Part shown: positions 1 through 6,433 of the stretch, piece after piece
Layout of the letters: every line of letters starts with the position of its first letter
Numbering within the stretch: the first letter of the stretch is position 1
NCBI GenBank assembly: GCA_934869045.1
Contig: CAKXAF010000149.1
Coordinates: 1 to 6,777 of the forward strand
Length of the DNA: 6,777 bases
Direction: 5' to 3'
Source: an uncultured Nitrososphaerota archaeon
GTDB taxonomy: Bacteria > Bacillota > Clostridia > Oscillospirales > Ruminococcaceae
Program-made: the position numbers and the translations under genes
The notes under the pieces: generated by a model
What the model was told of the DNA's origin: nothing
Seen by the model: only the letters and a program-made list of their open reading frames with translations
Database searches by the model: none

Positions 1-708
1 ACGGTGGCGGAATACCTGGCTTATGAGCAGAACATGCACATCCTCGTCATTCTGACCGATATGACGTCCTACGCCGAGGCGCTGCGGGAGTTTTCCTCCT
101 CCAAGGGCGAAATACCCGGGCGGAAGGGTTATCCCGGCTATCTTTATTCCGACTTGGCGTCCATTTACGAGCGCGCAGGCATCGTGAAGGGGATCAATGG
201 TTCCGTGACCCAGATCCCGATTCTGACCATGCCCAACGATGACATCACCCATCCGGTTCCGGATCTGACTGGTTATATCACCGAGGGTCAGATCGTTCTG
301 GACCGTTCCCTGGATCAGTCGGGCGTGTATCCGCCGGTTTCGGTGCTGCCCAGTCTGTCCCGTTTGATGAAGGACGGCATCGGAGAGGGCTACACCCGCG
401 CTGACCATCCCGGCGTGTCCAATCAGCTGTTTTCCGCTTACGCCAAAGTTCAGGACGCCCGGTCGCTGGCGTCGGTCATCGGCGAAGAGGAGCTTTCCGA
501 CGCCGACAAGCGGTATCTGGAATTTGGCCGGATGTTCGAGGAGCACTTTTTGAACCAGGGCTTCCACGATAACCGCACGATTGAGCAGACTCTGGATTTA
601 GGCTGGGATCTGCTTTCCCTGCTGCCGCGGGAAGAGCTGGATCGTCTGGATGACAAGCTCATTGACCGCTATTATGATCCTAAGCGGGCCGACCGTTTCC
701 GCCAGTAA
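1..708 (+). CDS. atpB: V-type ATP synthase subunit B, C-terminal part (5' truncated by window edge)
   Basis: This is the non-catalytic nucleotide-binding B subunit of the V1/A1 head of a V-type rotary ATPase, a peripheral complex on the inner face of the membrane that couples ATP to H+ or Na+ movement. The frame is open from base 1 and ends at TAA 706-708, giving about 235 residues. The family is usually about 460 residues, so the N-terminal barrel and P-loop region are missing. Visible family signatures are the stretch around KGEIPGRKGYPGYLYSDLA (about residues 35-53 of the fragment), TEGQIVLDR, and YPPVSVLPSLSRLM. The arginine in LPSLSR (about residue 121, codon 361-363) lies where subunit B supplies an arginine to the neighbouring catalytic site in this family. 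The C-terminal helical region ends in a charged tail. A subunit D gene follows 30 nt downstream, matching the usual A-B-D order. The GTG at 4-6 is only an internal valine codon, not the start. Confidence 0.96.
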   Translation, partial: TVAEYLAYEQNMHILVILTDMTSYAEALREFSSSKGEIPGRKGYPGYLYSDLASIYERAGIVKGINGSVTQIPILTMPNDDITHPVPDLTGYITEGQIVLDRSLDQSGVYPPVSVLPSLSRLMKDGIGEGYTRADHPGVSNQLFSAYAKVQDARSLASVIGEEELSDADKRYLEFGRMFEEHFLNQGFHDNRTIEQTLDLGWDLLSLLPREELDRLDDKLIDRYYDPKRADRFRQ

Positions 709-725
709 GTATCTTCCGTCTGAAC

Positions 726-731
726 AGGGGG
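726..731 (+). promoter_or_regulatory. Ribosome binding site of the V-ATPase subunit D gene
   Basis: AGGGGG lies 7 nt before the ATG at 739 in the 30-nt gap after subunit B. It fixes the start of the D subunit. No promoter is apparent in so short a gap, so the gene is probably co-transcribed with subunit B. Confidence 0.7.
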
Positions 732-738
732 CTTTCCA

Positions 739-1365
739 ATGGCAAACCAGGTGTTTCCCACCAAAGGCAATCTTTTAAACATCAAAAAGTCCCTGTCCCT
801 GGCCCGGTTGGGTTATGACCTCATGGATCGGAAGCGTAACATTCTGATCCGGGAGATGATGACCCTGATCGACACGGCCAAGACCGTCCGGGATGAAATT
901 GAGGTTACCTACCAGCGGGCCTACAGCGCCCTCCAGCGGGCCAGCGTGACGCTGGGCGTCTGCCGGGATCTTGCGCTTTCGACACCGGTAGAAACCGGCG
1001 TCGAAATCACTTACCGGAGCGTGATGGGGGTAGAAATTCCGCACATCACCATCCATCCCCGGAAGGGTTCGCCGTTCCGCTACAGCCTGCATAATTCCAA
1101 TTCTCAGCTGGATCAGGCCTGCGTCTGCTTTGAAAAGTGCAAGGAGCTGACTGTTTTGCTGGCTGAGGTAGAAAACAGCATCTATCGTCTGGCTGTTTCC
1201 ATCAAAAAGACCCAGCGGCGGGCTAACGCTTTGAAAAACATAGTGATTCCCAATTTCCAGGGAAATGTCGTCTTTATTACCAATGCACTGGATGAAAAGG
1301 AGCGGGAGGAGTTTTCCCGGCTCAAGGTCATTCGCCATACCAAAGATAAAAAGCAGGTTGAATAG
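739..1365 (+). CDS. atpD: V-type ATP synthase subunit D (central stalk)
   Basis: Subunit D is the long coiled-coil shaft that rotates inside the A3B3 head and links it to the membrane ring. The protein is 208 residues, within the family's usual range of about 200-225. The N-terminus carries the family motif PTKGNLLNIKKSLSLARLGYD-like (residues 7-27), followed by a charged helix with DRKRNILIREMM. A central, more globular region (about residues 80-130) follows. A second long helix (about 130-185) contains the RRANALKNIVIPNF segment typical of subunit D, then a basic tail. The two terminal helices would pair as the antiparallel coiled coil. The start is the ATG at 739 with an AGGGGG site 7 nt upstream. 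It is probably the last ATPase gene of the operon here, because the next gene is unrelated and a hairpin lies between them. Ion specificity cannot be judged from B and D. The common symbols atpD/ntpD must not be confused with the F-type beta subunit. Confidence 0.96.
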   Translation: MANQVFPTKGNLLNIKKSLSLARLGYDLMDRKRNILIREMMTLIDTAKTVRDEIEVTYQRAYSALQRASVTLGVCRDLALSTPVETGVEITYRSVMGVEIPHITIHPRKGSPFRYSLHNSNSQLDQACVCFEKCKELTVLLAEVENSIYRLAVSIKKTQRRANALKNIVIPNFQGNVVFITNALDEKEREEFSRLKVIRHTKDKKQVE

Positions 1366-1372
1366 AAAAATG

Positions 1373-1419
1373 CTGCCAGACTTTTCTCCTATCCCGGAAA
1401 CGGGAGGAAGCTCTGGCAG
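1373..1419 (+). terminator. Hairpin after the V-ATPase genes, possible weak or read-through terminator
   Basis: CTGCCAGA (1373-1380) pairs perfectly with TCTGGCAG (1412-1419). Inside it, CCCG (1393-1396) pairs with CGGG (1401-1404) across a GAAA loop, with partial pairing between the two stems. It starts 7 nt after the subunit D stop. The downstream sequence TCTTGACTTTATG is only modestly T-rich with no real T-run, so termination may be partial. The next gene has no clear promoter of its own in this gap, so read-through is plausible. Confidence 0.55.
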
Positions 1420-1433
1420 TCTTGACTTTATGT

Positions 1434-1440
1434 GGAGGTG
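1434..1440 (+). promoter_or_regulatory. Strong ribosome binding site that decides the start of the P-loop protein gene
   Basis: GGAGGTG lies 6 nt (AAAAAA) before the GTG at 1447. Possible upstream in-frame starts (GTG 1432, GTG 1438) overlap this site and have none of their own, so GTG 1447 is the best start. Confidence 0.8.
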
Positions 1441-1446
1441 AAAAAA

Positions 1447-2034
1447 GTGTCCAAAGGCATTCTTTTATTTGGGGCAATGGGCGTTGGAGATACGACGCTT
1501 GGAAAAGCGGTTGCGGAAAAGCTGGGATATCCCCATATCGATTTGGACGATTATCATTGGCGCTGGGATACAGAAATCCCCTATACGGTATTTCGCTCCA
1601 GGGAGGAGCGCATCGAAAGCATCATGGCGGCGGTTTCCGCGCAGCCGCATTTTGTCATGTCCGGATCCATGTGGAGCATCCGCAAAACCTTTGAACCTTT
1701 TTTTGACTTGGCGGTATTTTTGACTGCACCGGCGAAGCTCCGGGCGGAGCGTCTGTGCGCACGTTCCATCGCCCGTTGGGGGGAACGTGTTTTGCCGGGC
1801 GGCGATATGTATGAAAGCAGCCTGATCTACCGGGATTACCGCGCCTGTGCAGAGGCTTATGAACAGGATATCCGTCCCCAGGCGTGCAGGCTTCAGCACG
1901 AACAGTGGGCGGAGGAACTGCCGTGTCCCGTTTTAAGGCTGAACGGCGCCAGGCCAATTGCGGAAAATGCGGATTTGGTTGTCCGGCGCTACCTGCGGCT
2001 TTTGGCCGCTCAGGCTGAGCAGTCTCCGAAATAA
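1447..2034 (+). CDS. Small P-loop nucleotide-binding protein, adenylate/shikimate-kinase-like fold, with altered Walker A
   Basis: From GTG 1447 the protein has 195 residues, a usual size for small nucleoside/metabolite kinases. It opens with a beta strand and P-loop, ILLFGAMGVGDTTLGK (residues 5-20). This matches the kinase pattern G-x-x-G-x-G-K-T/S except that residue 15 is Asp (codon GAT) where the phosphate-binding Lys normally sits. Further signs of the fold are IDLDDYHWRWDTEIP (31-45, substrate-side acidic pair), FVMSGSMWSIRK (69-80), a hydrophobic strand LAVFLTAP (88-95) that may take the Walker B place, and an arginine-rich, lid-like stretch with ARWGERVLPGGDMYES (109-124). The exact substrate is unknown. 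I recall a group of uncharacterised 'AAA family/adenylate kinase-related' proteins with a similar RWDTEIP and GGDMY layout, but I cannot name a function. It follows the V-ATPase genes behind a hairpin and ends just before a strong terminator. Being an active kinase is uncertain because of the lysine loss. Confidence 0.8.
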   Translation: MSKGILLFGAMGVGDTTLGKAVAEKLGYPHIDLDDYHWRWDTEIPYTVFRSREERIESIMAAVSAQPHFVMSGSMWSIRKTFEPFFDLAVFLTAPAKLRAERLCARSIARWGERVLPGGDMYESSLIYRDYRACAEAYEQDIRPQACRLQHEQWAEELPCPVLRLNGARPIAENADLVVRRYLRLLAAQAEQSPK

Positions 2035-2050
2035 AAAGCAATTATAATCG

Positions 2051-2086
2051 AACAGCCCGGAAAGGAATTCTCCTTTCCGGGCTGTT
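2051..2086. terminator. Strong intrinsic terminator between convergent genes
   Basis: AACAGCCCGGAAAGGA (2051-2066) and TCCTTTCCGGGCTGTT (2071-2086) form a perfect 16-bp stem with a 4-nt ATTC loop. On the + strand it runs into TTTTGTTC, a good terminator tail for the P-loop gene, whose stop is 16 nt upstream. It also begins 4 nt beyond the asparaginase stop codon on the - strand, where the tail is weaker (CGATTATAATT). It probably serves both genes, most efficiently the + strand one. Confidence 0.9.
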
Positions 2087-2090
2087 TTGT

Positions 2091-3083
2091 TCAGAGCGTA
2101 ATCTCGCCGGCATAGTTCGTAGCAAAGATCCGGCGGATTTTATCCAACTTTCGGGTCTGGCCAAGAGCCCACATCAGTTTGGTGACGACTGCCTCTGTTG
2201 TCATATCACCGGCTTGAATCACACCAGTCTCCAGGATTTTGCGTCCCACCTCATAGATGGAAAAGTCGCTGCTGTCATAGAGGCACTGGCTGCATACTAC
2301 GACTGCGACGCCGCATTCCGTCAGTTTTCGGAGCTTTTCTGACAAATCCCTGCGGATAAAATGTAGACCTCCTGCGCCAAAAGCCTCTAAAACCACGCCG
2401 CGATAATTCATCTTCAAAAGCATGTCGAAAATTGCAGGATTTGTGCCAGGTATCAGCTTCAAAAGGAAGACGTCGTTGCATATCTCGCTTTTTAGCCTAC
2501 AGGGCCCCGTATAGGGCGGGCGCCGATCCCGATAAAGCTGAAGCCCATTGGCCAAAACCTCCCCCTTATTCGGAGAATTGACGCTTTCAAAAGCATCAAA
2601 GCCCATGGTGCGCACCTTCACTGCACGGCAGCCGTTGAGAATTTTGTGGTCGAAGGCGACACTGACACCGGTCACGCCCTCCTGAACTGCGGCGAAGGCC
2701 GTAGCCAGATTTGTGGGGGCGTCCGACAGCGGGGAGGAGATTGGAAGCTGGGAGCCGGTCAAGACCACAGGCTTTTCCAGATTTTGCAGCATGAAAGCCA
2801 GCATGGAAGCGGTATACGCCATGGTATCCGTTCCATGGGTGATCACAATCCCGTCATAATCCGGAAGTGCGCGATAGACATTCTGGGCAATGAGCTGCCA
2901 TTCTTCAGCCTGGATGTTTGAGCTGTCCAGGTTGAGAATGCTCCGGCAGTCGATTTCGTAATGACGGCGCAGGTCCATAATCGTATGCATCAGCTCCGGC
3001 GGTGATTCTTCCGGGGCAAGCCCGTCTGCTCCAGGGCGTGAGGCTATGGTGCCTCCAGTGGTCAACAGCAGGATTTTCTTCAT
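2091..3083 (-). CDS. ansA: Type I (cytoplasmic) L-asparaginase
   Basis: The enzyme hydrolyses L-asparagine to L-aspartate and ammonia. The protein has 330 residues, the usual length, and closely follows the Bacillus AnsA pattern. The N-terminus MKKILLLTTGGTIAS holds the first catalytic threonine (T12 in GGTIAS). NLDSSN (51-56) gives the substrate-binding Ser region. ITHGTDTMAY (81-90) carries the second catalytic Thr-Asp pair (T85, D86), and RAVKVRT (153-159) the catalytic Lys (K156). TGSQLPI (109-115), the EAFGAGG-type segment and SIYEVGR are further family blocks. There is no signal peptide, so it acts in the cytoplasm. The start chosen is ATG 3083, with GGAG 6 nt upstream and the family-typical MKK start. 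GTG 3104 and ATG 3095 are alternative in-frame starts that lack as good a site. All catalytic residues are present, so it should be active. It lies 142 nt after the SDR gene and may have its own promoter. Confidence 0.94.
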   Translation of the reverse strand: MKKILLLTTGGTIASRPGADGLAPEESPPELMHTIMDLRRHYEIDCRSILNLDSSNIQAEEWQLIAQNVYRALPDYDGIVITHGTDTMAYTASMLAFMLQNLEKPVVLTGSQLPISSPLSDAPTNLATAFAAVQEGVTGVSVAFDHKILNGCRAVKVRTMGFDAFESVNSPNKGEVLANGLQLYRDRRPPYTGPCRLKSEICNDVFLLKLIPGTNPAIFDMLLKMNYRGVVLEAFGAGGLHFIRRDLSEKLRKLTECGVAVVVCSQCLYDSSDFSIYEVGRKILETGVIQAGDMTTEAVVTKLMWALGQTRKLDKIRRIFATNYAGEITL

Positions 3084-3225
3084 TGGGCGCTCCATTCTAT
3101 CCACGTTTTTCTCAGTAAATAAACGCGTTTATTTTTTATCTGTTTGAGTTTTGCCGGAAATATTTTGAGCCGCTGTTTCTCTTTTATGCGTGTCTTCTGT
3201 ACCTCAATCGAATCGAGAACAACGG
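3084..3225 (-). promoter_or_regulatory. AT-rich leader between the SDR gene and ansA, likely promoter region
   Basis: This 142-nt gap is clearly AT-richer than the genes around it. On the - strand it carries runs of A, an 18-bp palindrome, and the ansA ribosome site (GGAG, + positions 3090-3093). A possible but weak promoter is TTTCCG (+ 3155-3160) and TAAAAA (+ 3133-3138) with a 16-nt spacer. Both boxes match consensus poorly. No convincing terminator for the SDR gene is visible here. Confidence 0.35.
3117..3134. promoter_or_regulatory. 18-bp perfect palindrome, candidate repressor operator for ansA
   Basis: AAATAAACGCGTTTATTT is a perfect inverted repeat centred on CGCG. Its near edge is 33 nt before the ansA start codon. 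If the weak -10 at 3133-3138 is real, the palindrome would cover the transcription start, a usual place for a repressor. The even, spacer-free symmetry and AT-rich arms suit a dimeric helix-turn-helix protein better than a terminator stem. The regulator is unknown and not encoded in this window. Confidence 0.45.
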
Positions 3226-3990
3226 TCAGATGCCGGGCATTTCGTTTCCGCCGCATACCGGGAGGTAGACGCCGGTAATAAAACTGGACAAATCAGAAGC
3301 CAAAAATAAGACGGCGTTGGCGATTTCCTGGTCGCTTCCCCGGCGTTTCAGTGGAACTCGGGAAATATATTCGCTGTCATCGCCCGGTTCCCGCAACCAG
3401 TTATCGGAGATGGTCCAGCCCGGAGCGATTTGATTGACCGTAATGCCGTATTCGCCGACCTCCTTTGCCAGTACACGTAAAACTCCATCCATTCCGCGTT
3501 TGGCGGCGGCGTAAGCCGACTGCCCAGGGAAGCACTGCATGGCGCATTCAGTGTTGATTCCGATAAACCGCCCCCAGCCTTTTTCCTTCATGGCGGGAAC
3601 AAACGCCTTCGCCATATTGACATTATGAAGGACACAGCTGCGGAACTGGCTTTCGTAATCTTCCGTAGGCTGTTCCAAAACGGAAGTCCAAGGCTGATAT
3701 TGGACAACGGCGGCATCTACGATGATATCCGGAGCGCCCATGGTAGTAAAAATCTCCTGTTTCATCCGCAGAACACTGGAAAGATCGCCTACATCAGCTG
3801 TAAAGGAACTTGCGTTTACAGACATTTTTCGCAATTCCTGCACCAGATTTTCCGCCCGATCTGCGCCATGGTGGTAGTGTACGGCAATGTCGGCTCCCGC
3901 AGCGGCCAGGGTACGCGCCATGACCCGTCCCAGTTCGCCGGAAGCGCCGGTGATTACTGCCAGTTTCCCGCTTAAATCAATGGTAACCAT
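3226..3990 (-). CDS. Short-chain dehydrogenase/reductase (SDR) family protein with atypical active-site motifs
   Basis: This is a 254-residue Rossmann-fold protein of the classical SDR size, expected to be cytoplasmic and NAD(P)H-linked. Its substrate is unknown. The N-terminal dinucleotide loop is TGASGELG (14-21), with Glu where the usual TGxxxGxG pattern has its middle Gly. The catalytic pair YAAAK (Y160, K164) is intact, followed by the PG motif IAPGW (188-192) and a C-terminal ITGVYLPVCGG block. Several hallmarks differ. The NNAG motif reads DAAV (92-95), the tetrad Asn position aligns with C119, and the catalytic Ser, 13 residues before the Tyr, is T147 in INTEC. The start chosen is ATG 3990, with AAAGGCGG (+ 3997-4004) 6 nt upstream. 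A further ATG at 4011 overlaps the mutS2 stop as ATGA but lacks a ribosome site. With the chosen start the gap to mutS2 is 17 nt, so the two genes are probably one operon. It may be a reductase with relaxed catalysis. Confidence 0.9.
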   Translation of the reverse strand: MVTIDLSGKLAVITGASGELGRVMARTLAAAGADIAVHYHHGADRAENLVQELRKMSVNASSFTADVGDLSSVLRMKQEIFTTMGAPDIIVDAAVVQYQPWTSVLEQPTEDYESQFRSCVLHNVNMAKAFVPAMKEKGWGRFIGINTECAMQCFPGQSAYAAAKRGMDGVLRVLAKEVGEYGITVNQIAPGWTISDNWLREPGDDSEYISRVPLKRRGSDQEIANAVLFLASDLSSFITGVYLPVCGGNEMPGI

Positions 3991-3996
3991 AAGTTT

Positions 3997-4004
3997 CCGC
4001 CTTT
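3997..4004 (-). promoter_or_regulatory. Ribosome binding site that decides the SDR start
   Basis: Read on the - strand, AAAGGCGG (one base from AAAGGAGG) sits 6 nt before ATG 3990. It lies inside the alternative longer reading that would begin at 4011, which favours the shorter protein. Confidence 0.65.
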
Positions 4005-4007
4005 CTG

Positions 4008-6407
4008 TCATTTGATTTCAGCAACCGTAACGCCAGCCTCCCCTTCGCCATAAACACCCAGCCGGAAGGTTCGGATATTCCGGTGCTGCTTCAGGTGGGC
4101 CTGGACGGCGGTACGGAGCGCACCGGTGCCTTTGCCGTGAATAATGGTAATCTGCTGGACATGAGTGAGGACCGCGTTGTCGATAAAGGAGTCCAGGACA
4201 AACAGCGCTTCATCTGTCGTCATGCCGCGAAGATCGCATTCTGTGGAGGCGCTGCGCCCGGAAACGTTCATAGTCTTCCTGACCGAACCCCTTCCGCCGC
4301 CCCGCACGCCGGAACCGTTGAACTGGACCTTTTTCTTATCCAGGAGCCGAAGGTTTTCCACCTTGACCCGGGATTTGATAATCCCAGCTTGAACCAGTAC
4401 GTTTCCGGATTTGTCCGGCGGCTGGAGAACGGTGCCCTCCTTGTCGATATCAACGATAAGAACGGTGTCGCCTGCCTTCAGCGGACGGGGGAGGGTATAG
4501 CTGATATTCTCCCGCTCAGCAATGGGATTTGCGGCATCGTGAAGCCGGTCCAGTTTGGATTTCAGCTGACTGCGGGCAGCCAGCGCCTTCTGAGAGAAGG
4601 CTTCCCGGTCCTGCTCCCGGCGGATCTCGTTCAATTCGTCCATCAGCGCGTTGGCCTGCCCCTGTACCTCGGAGACGATGCGCATGGCTTGCTGCTTGGC
4701 CTTTTCTACCTCCTGGGCTTTTTCCCGGGCGAGGCGGTCCTTGTGCTCCTTGACTTCCTGGCGGACACGGTCAATTTCTGCCTGTTTCTCTGCCAGCTCC
4801 CGGGTCAGAGTCTCATACTGGTGGCGGGAGGCCTCCAGAGAATCGATCACGTCCTCGAACTGCTTGTTCTCGCTTTGCACCAGAGATCTGGCGTGGGCAA
4901 TCACAGTTTCGTCCAGGCCCAGTTTCTGAGAAATGGCGAAGGCGTTGGAGCGGCCTGGGACGCCGATAAGCAGCCGGTAGGTGGGCTTCAGACTCTCTAC
5001 ATCGAACTCGCAGCAGGCGTTTTCGACCCCTTCGGTCTGGAGAGCGTACATTTTCAGTTCGGCGTAGTGGGTGGTGGCGGCAACACGGCAGTGTCGCTGC
5101 CGGAATTTTTCCAAAATGGAGATGGCCAGGGCGGCGCCTTCCACCGGGTCCGTACCGGAGCCCAATTCGTCCACCAGCACCAGAGAGCGATAGTCGGCCT
5201 CTTCTAGGATAGAGACGATATTGGTCATATGGGCGGAAAAGGTGGAAAGGGACTGCTCGATGCTCTGTTCGTCGCCGATATCCACCAGAATATTTTCAAA
5301 GGTGGAAATGGCGGAACCGTCGGCGACCGGGATCAGCAGCCCGCACATGGTCATGAGGGTCAGCAGTCCCAGGGTTTTCAGAGTGACGGTCTTGCCGCCG
5401 GTGTTGGGGCCGGTGACCACCAGGCAGGTGAATTCGTCCCCCAGATGGACGTCGATGGGAACGACCTTTTTAGGGTCAATGAGGGGATGCCGCGCCCGCT
5501 TTAGCTCAATTTTTCCGTCCTCCGTGACCCTAGGGCAGACGGCGTTCATCTTGGAGGCCAGCCGGCTCTTTGCAAAGAGGACGTTTAAGTCCATCAGACG
5601 GCCGAACAGAAGCTGGATATCCTCGCCGCATTCGGCACAGCGGGCAGAAAAATCCGCCAGGATCCGCTCAATTTCATCCTTTTCCTTGGCCTGTAGGACT
5701 CGGATCTCATTGTTGGCCTCCACTACGCCCATGGGCTCGATGAAATAGGTGGAGCCGGAGGCGGAGGTGTCGTGGACCAGCCCCTCGATCTCTCCGCGGT
5801 ATTCGGCCTTGACCGGGACGACAAAGCGCCCGTCCCGCATGGTGATCAGGGAATCCTGCAGGTATTTCTGATAGGTGCTGGAGTGGATCAGCTTTTCCAT
5901 CCGCTCCCGGGCCTTCAGCTCGGTTTGCCGGATCTTCCGGCGGATGGAGGAGAGTTCCGGAGAGGCGTTGTCGTCAATTTCCTCATCGCTGATAATGGCG
6001 GAGGAGATTTCCCGCTCCAGGGGATTGTTCAGATAGAGGGAAAAAAGGTCCTCGGTGATGGAATTTTCCTCCTCCGCGAACTGGTGGGCCCACTGGGAGA
6101 GGGAACGGGACTGCCGGAGCACCGCCCCGATGTTCAGCAGATCCCGGGGAGACAGGGTGCCGCCGGCCATGGCCACCTTCAGCCGCGGAGTCGGATCGGT
6201 AAGGCCGGTAAAGGATGGGGTTCCAAACCGTAAAGTCAGGTTGAAAGCGTCGTCGGTGCGCTTCAGTGAGCGCAGAACCTCATCAACGTCCGCTTCCGGT
6301 TGGATGGAGAGGGCAAGGTTCCGTGCGGTTTCGCAGCAGGTCTCTTCTGCCAGCATGTCGAGGACCTTGTCCAGCTCCAGTGTTTTTAAGTATTTCGCGT
6401 TCATCAT
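4008..6407 (-). CDS. mutS2: MutS2: ABC-type ATPase with Smr domain (endonuclease / collided-ribosome rescue factor)
   Basis: The 799-residue protein has the full MutS2 layout and the usual length of about 780-800. A MutS-like core and clamp (about 1-300) come first. The ATPase follows, with Walker A GPNTGGKT (333-340), signature STFSAHM (388-394), Walker B LVLVDELGSGTDP (409-421, D413/E414) and switch ATTHY (444-448, H447). A long charged coiled coil (about 515-625), a KOW-like beta barrel (about 643-690) and a Gly/Arg-rich linker (699-710) come next. The C-terminal Smr domain (about 723-799) carries DLRG (725-728) and HGKGTGALR (757-765). It lacks the mismatch-recognition domain of MutS1. 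Known homologues suppress homologous recombination with a Smr nuclease, and the Bacillus protein splits collided ribosomes; which applies here cannot be read from sequence. The start chosen is ATG 6407, with GAGGT (+ 6416-6420) 8 nt upstream. TTG 6437 would add ten residues but overlaps the end of recO. All catalytic motifs are intact. Confidence 0.97.
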   Translation of the reverse strand: MMNAKYLKTLELDKVLDMLAEETCCETARNLALSIQPEADVDEVLRSLKRTDDAFNLTLRFGTPSFTGLTDPTPRLKVAMAGGTLSPRDLLNIGAVLRQSRSLSQWAHQFAEEENSITEDLFSLYLNNPLEREISSAIISDEEIDDNASPELSSIRRKIRQTELKARERMEKLIHSSTYQKYLQDSLITMRDGRFVVPVKAEYRGEIEGLVHDTSASGSTYFIEPMGVVEANNEIRVLQAKEKDEIERILADFSARCAECGEDIQLLFGRLMDLNVLFAKSRLASKMNAVCPRVTEDGKIELKRARHPLIDPKKVVPIDVHLGDEFTCLVVTGPNTGGKTVTLKTLGLLTLMTMCGLLIPVADGSAISTFENILVDIGDEQSIEQSLSTFSAHMTNIVSILEEADYRSLVLVDELGSGTDPVEGAALAISILEKFRQRHCRVAATTHYAELKMYALQTEGVENACCEFDVESLKPTYRLLIGVPGRSNAFAISQKLGLDETVIAHARSLVQSENKQFEDVIDSLEASRHQYETLTRELAEKQAEIDRVRQEVKEHKDRLAREKAQEVEKAKQQAMRIVSEVQGQANALMDELNEIRREQDREAFSQKALAARSQLKSKLDRLHDAANPIAERENISYTLPRPLKAGDTVLIVDIDKEGTVLQPPDKSGNVLVQAGIIKSRVKVENLRLLDKKKVQFNGSGVRGGGRGSVRKTMNVSGRSASTECDLRGMTTDEALFVLDSFIDNAVLTHVQQITIIHGKGTGALRTAVQAHLKQHRNIRTFRLGVYGEGEAGVTVAEIK

Positions 6408-6415
6408 TTTTGCAT

Positions 6416-6420
6416 ACCTC
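6416..6420 (-). promoter_or_regulatory. Ribosome binding site of mutS2
   Basis: GAGGT on the - strand lies 8 nt before ATG 6407 (11 nt before the second ATG at 6404). It lies in the 26-nt gap after recO, which points to co-transcription with recO. Confidence 0.6.
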
Positions 6421-6433
6421 ATAAAAGGAAAGA

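Noticed and set aside
775..1338. A 187-codon open frame antisense to V-ATPase subunit D
   Set aside because: Subunit D matches its family from end to end. The antisense frame has no recognisable motif and no independent support.
1422..1427. TTGACT resembling a -35 promoter box before the P-loop gene
   Set aside because: At 16-18 nt downstream there is only AAGTGT-like sequence inside the start of the gene, so there is no usable -10 box.
1422..1694. A 90-codon frame overlapping the P-loop gene
   Set aside because: It is an out-of-frame shadow of the P-loop protein. The GGAGGTG ribosome site is correctly spaced for GTG 1447, not for this frame.
3201..3217. TCGAATCGA short inverted repeat just after the SDR stop
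   Set aside because: It has only 4-bp arms with a 1-nt centre, too short for a hairpin or a confident operator.
4008..4011. ATGA overlap of the mutS2 stop with a possible SDR start
   Set aside because: There is no ribosome site before this ATG. The ATG at 3990 has a good one, and it gives the usual short SDR N-terminus before the first beta strand.
4083..5207. A 374-codon open frame on the + strand, antisense to mutS2
   Set aside because: It lies wholly inside the well-supported mutS2 gene. Its translation has no recognisable domain, and it has the low-complexity Gly/Val/Leu look of a mirror frame in GC-rich codons.
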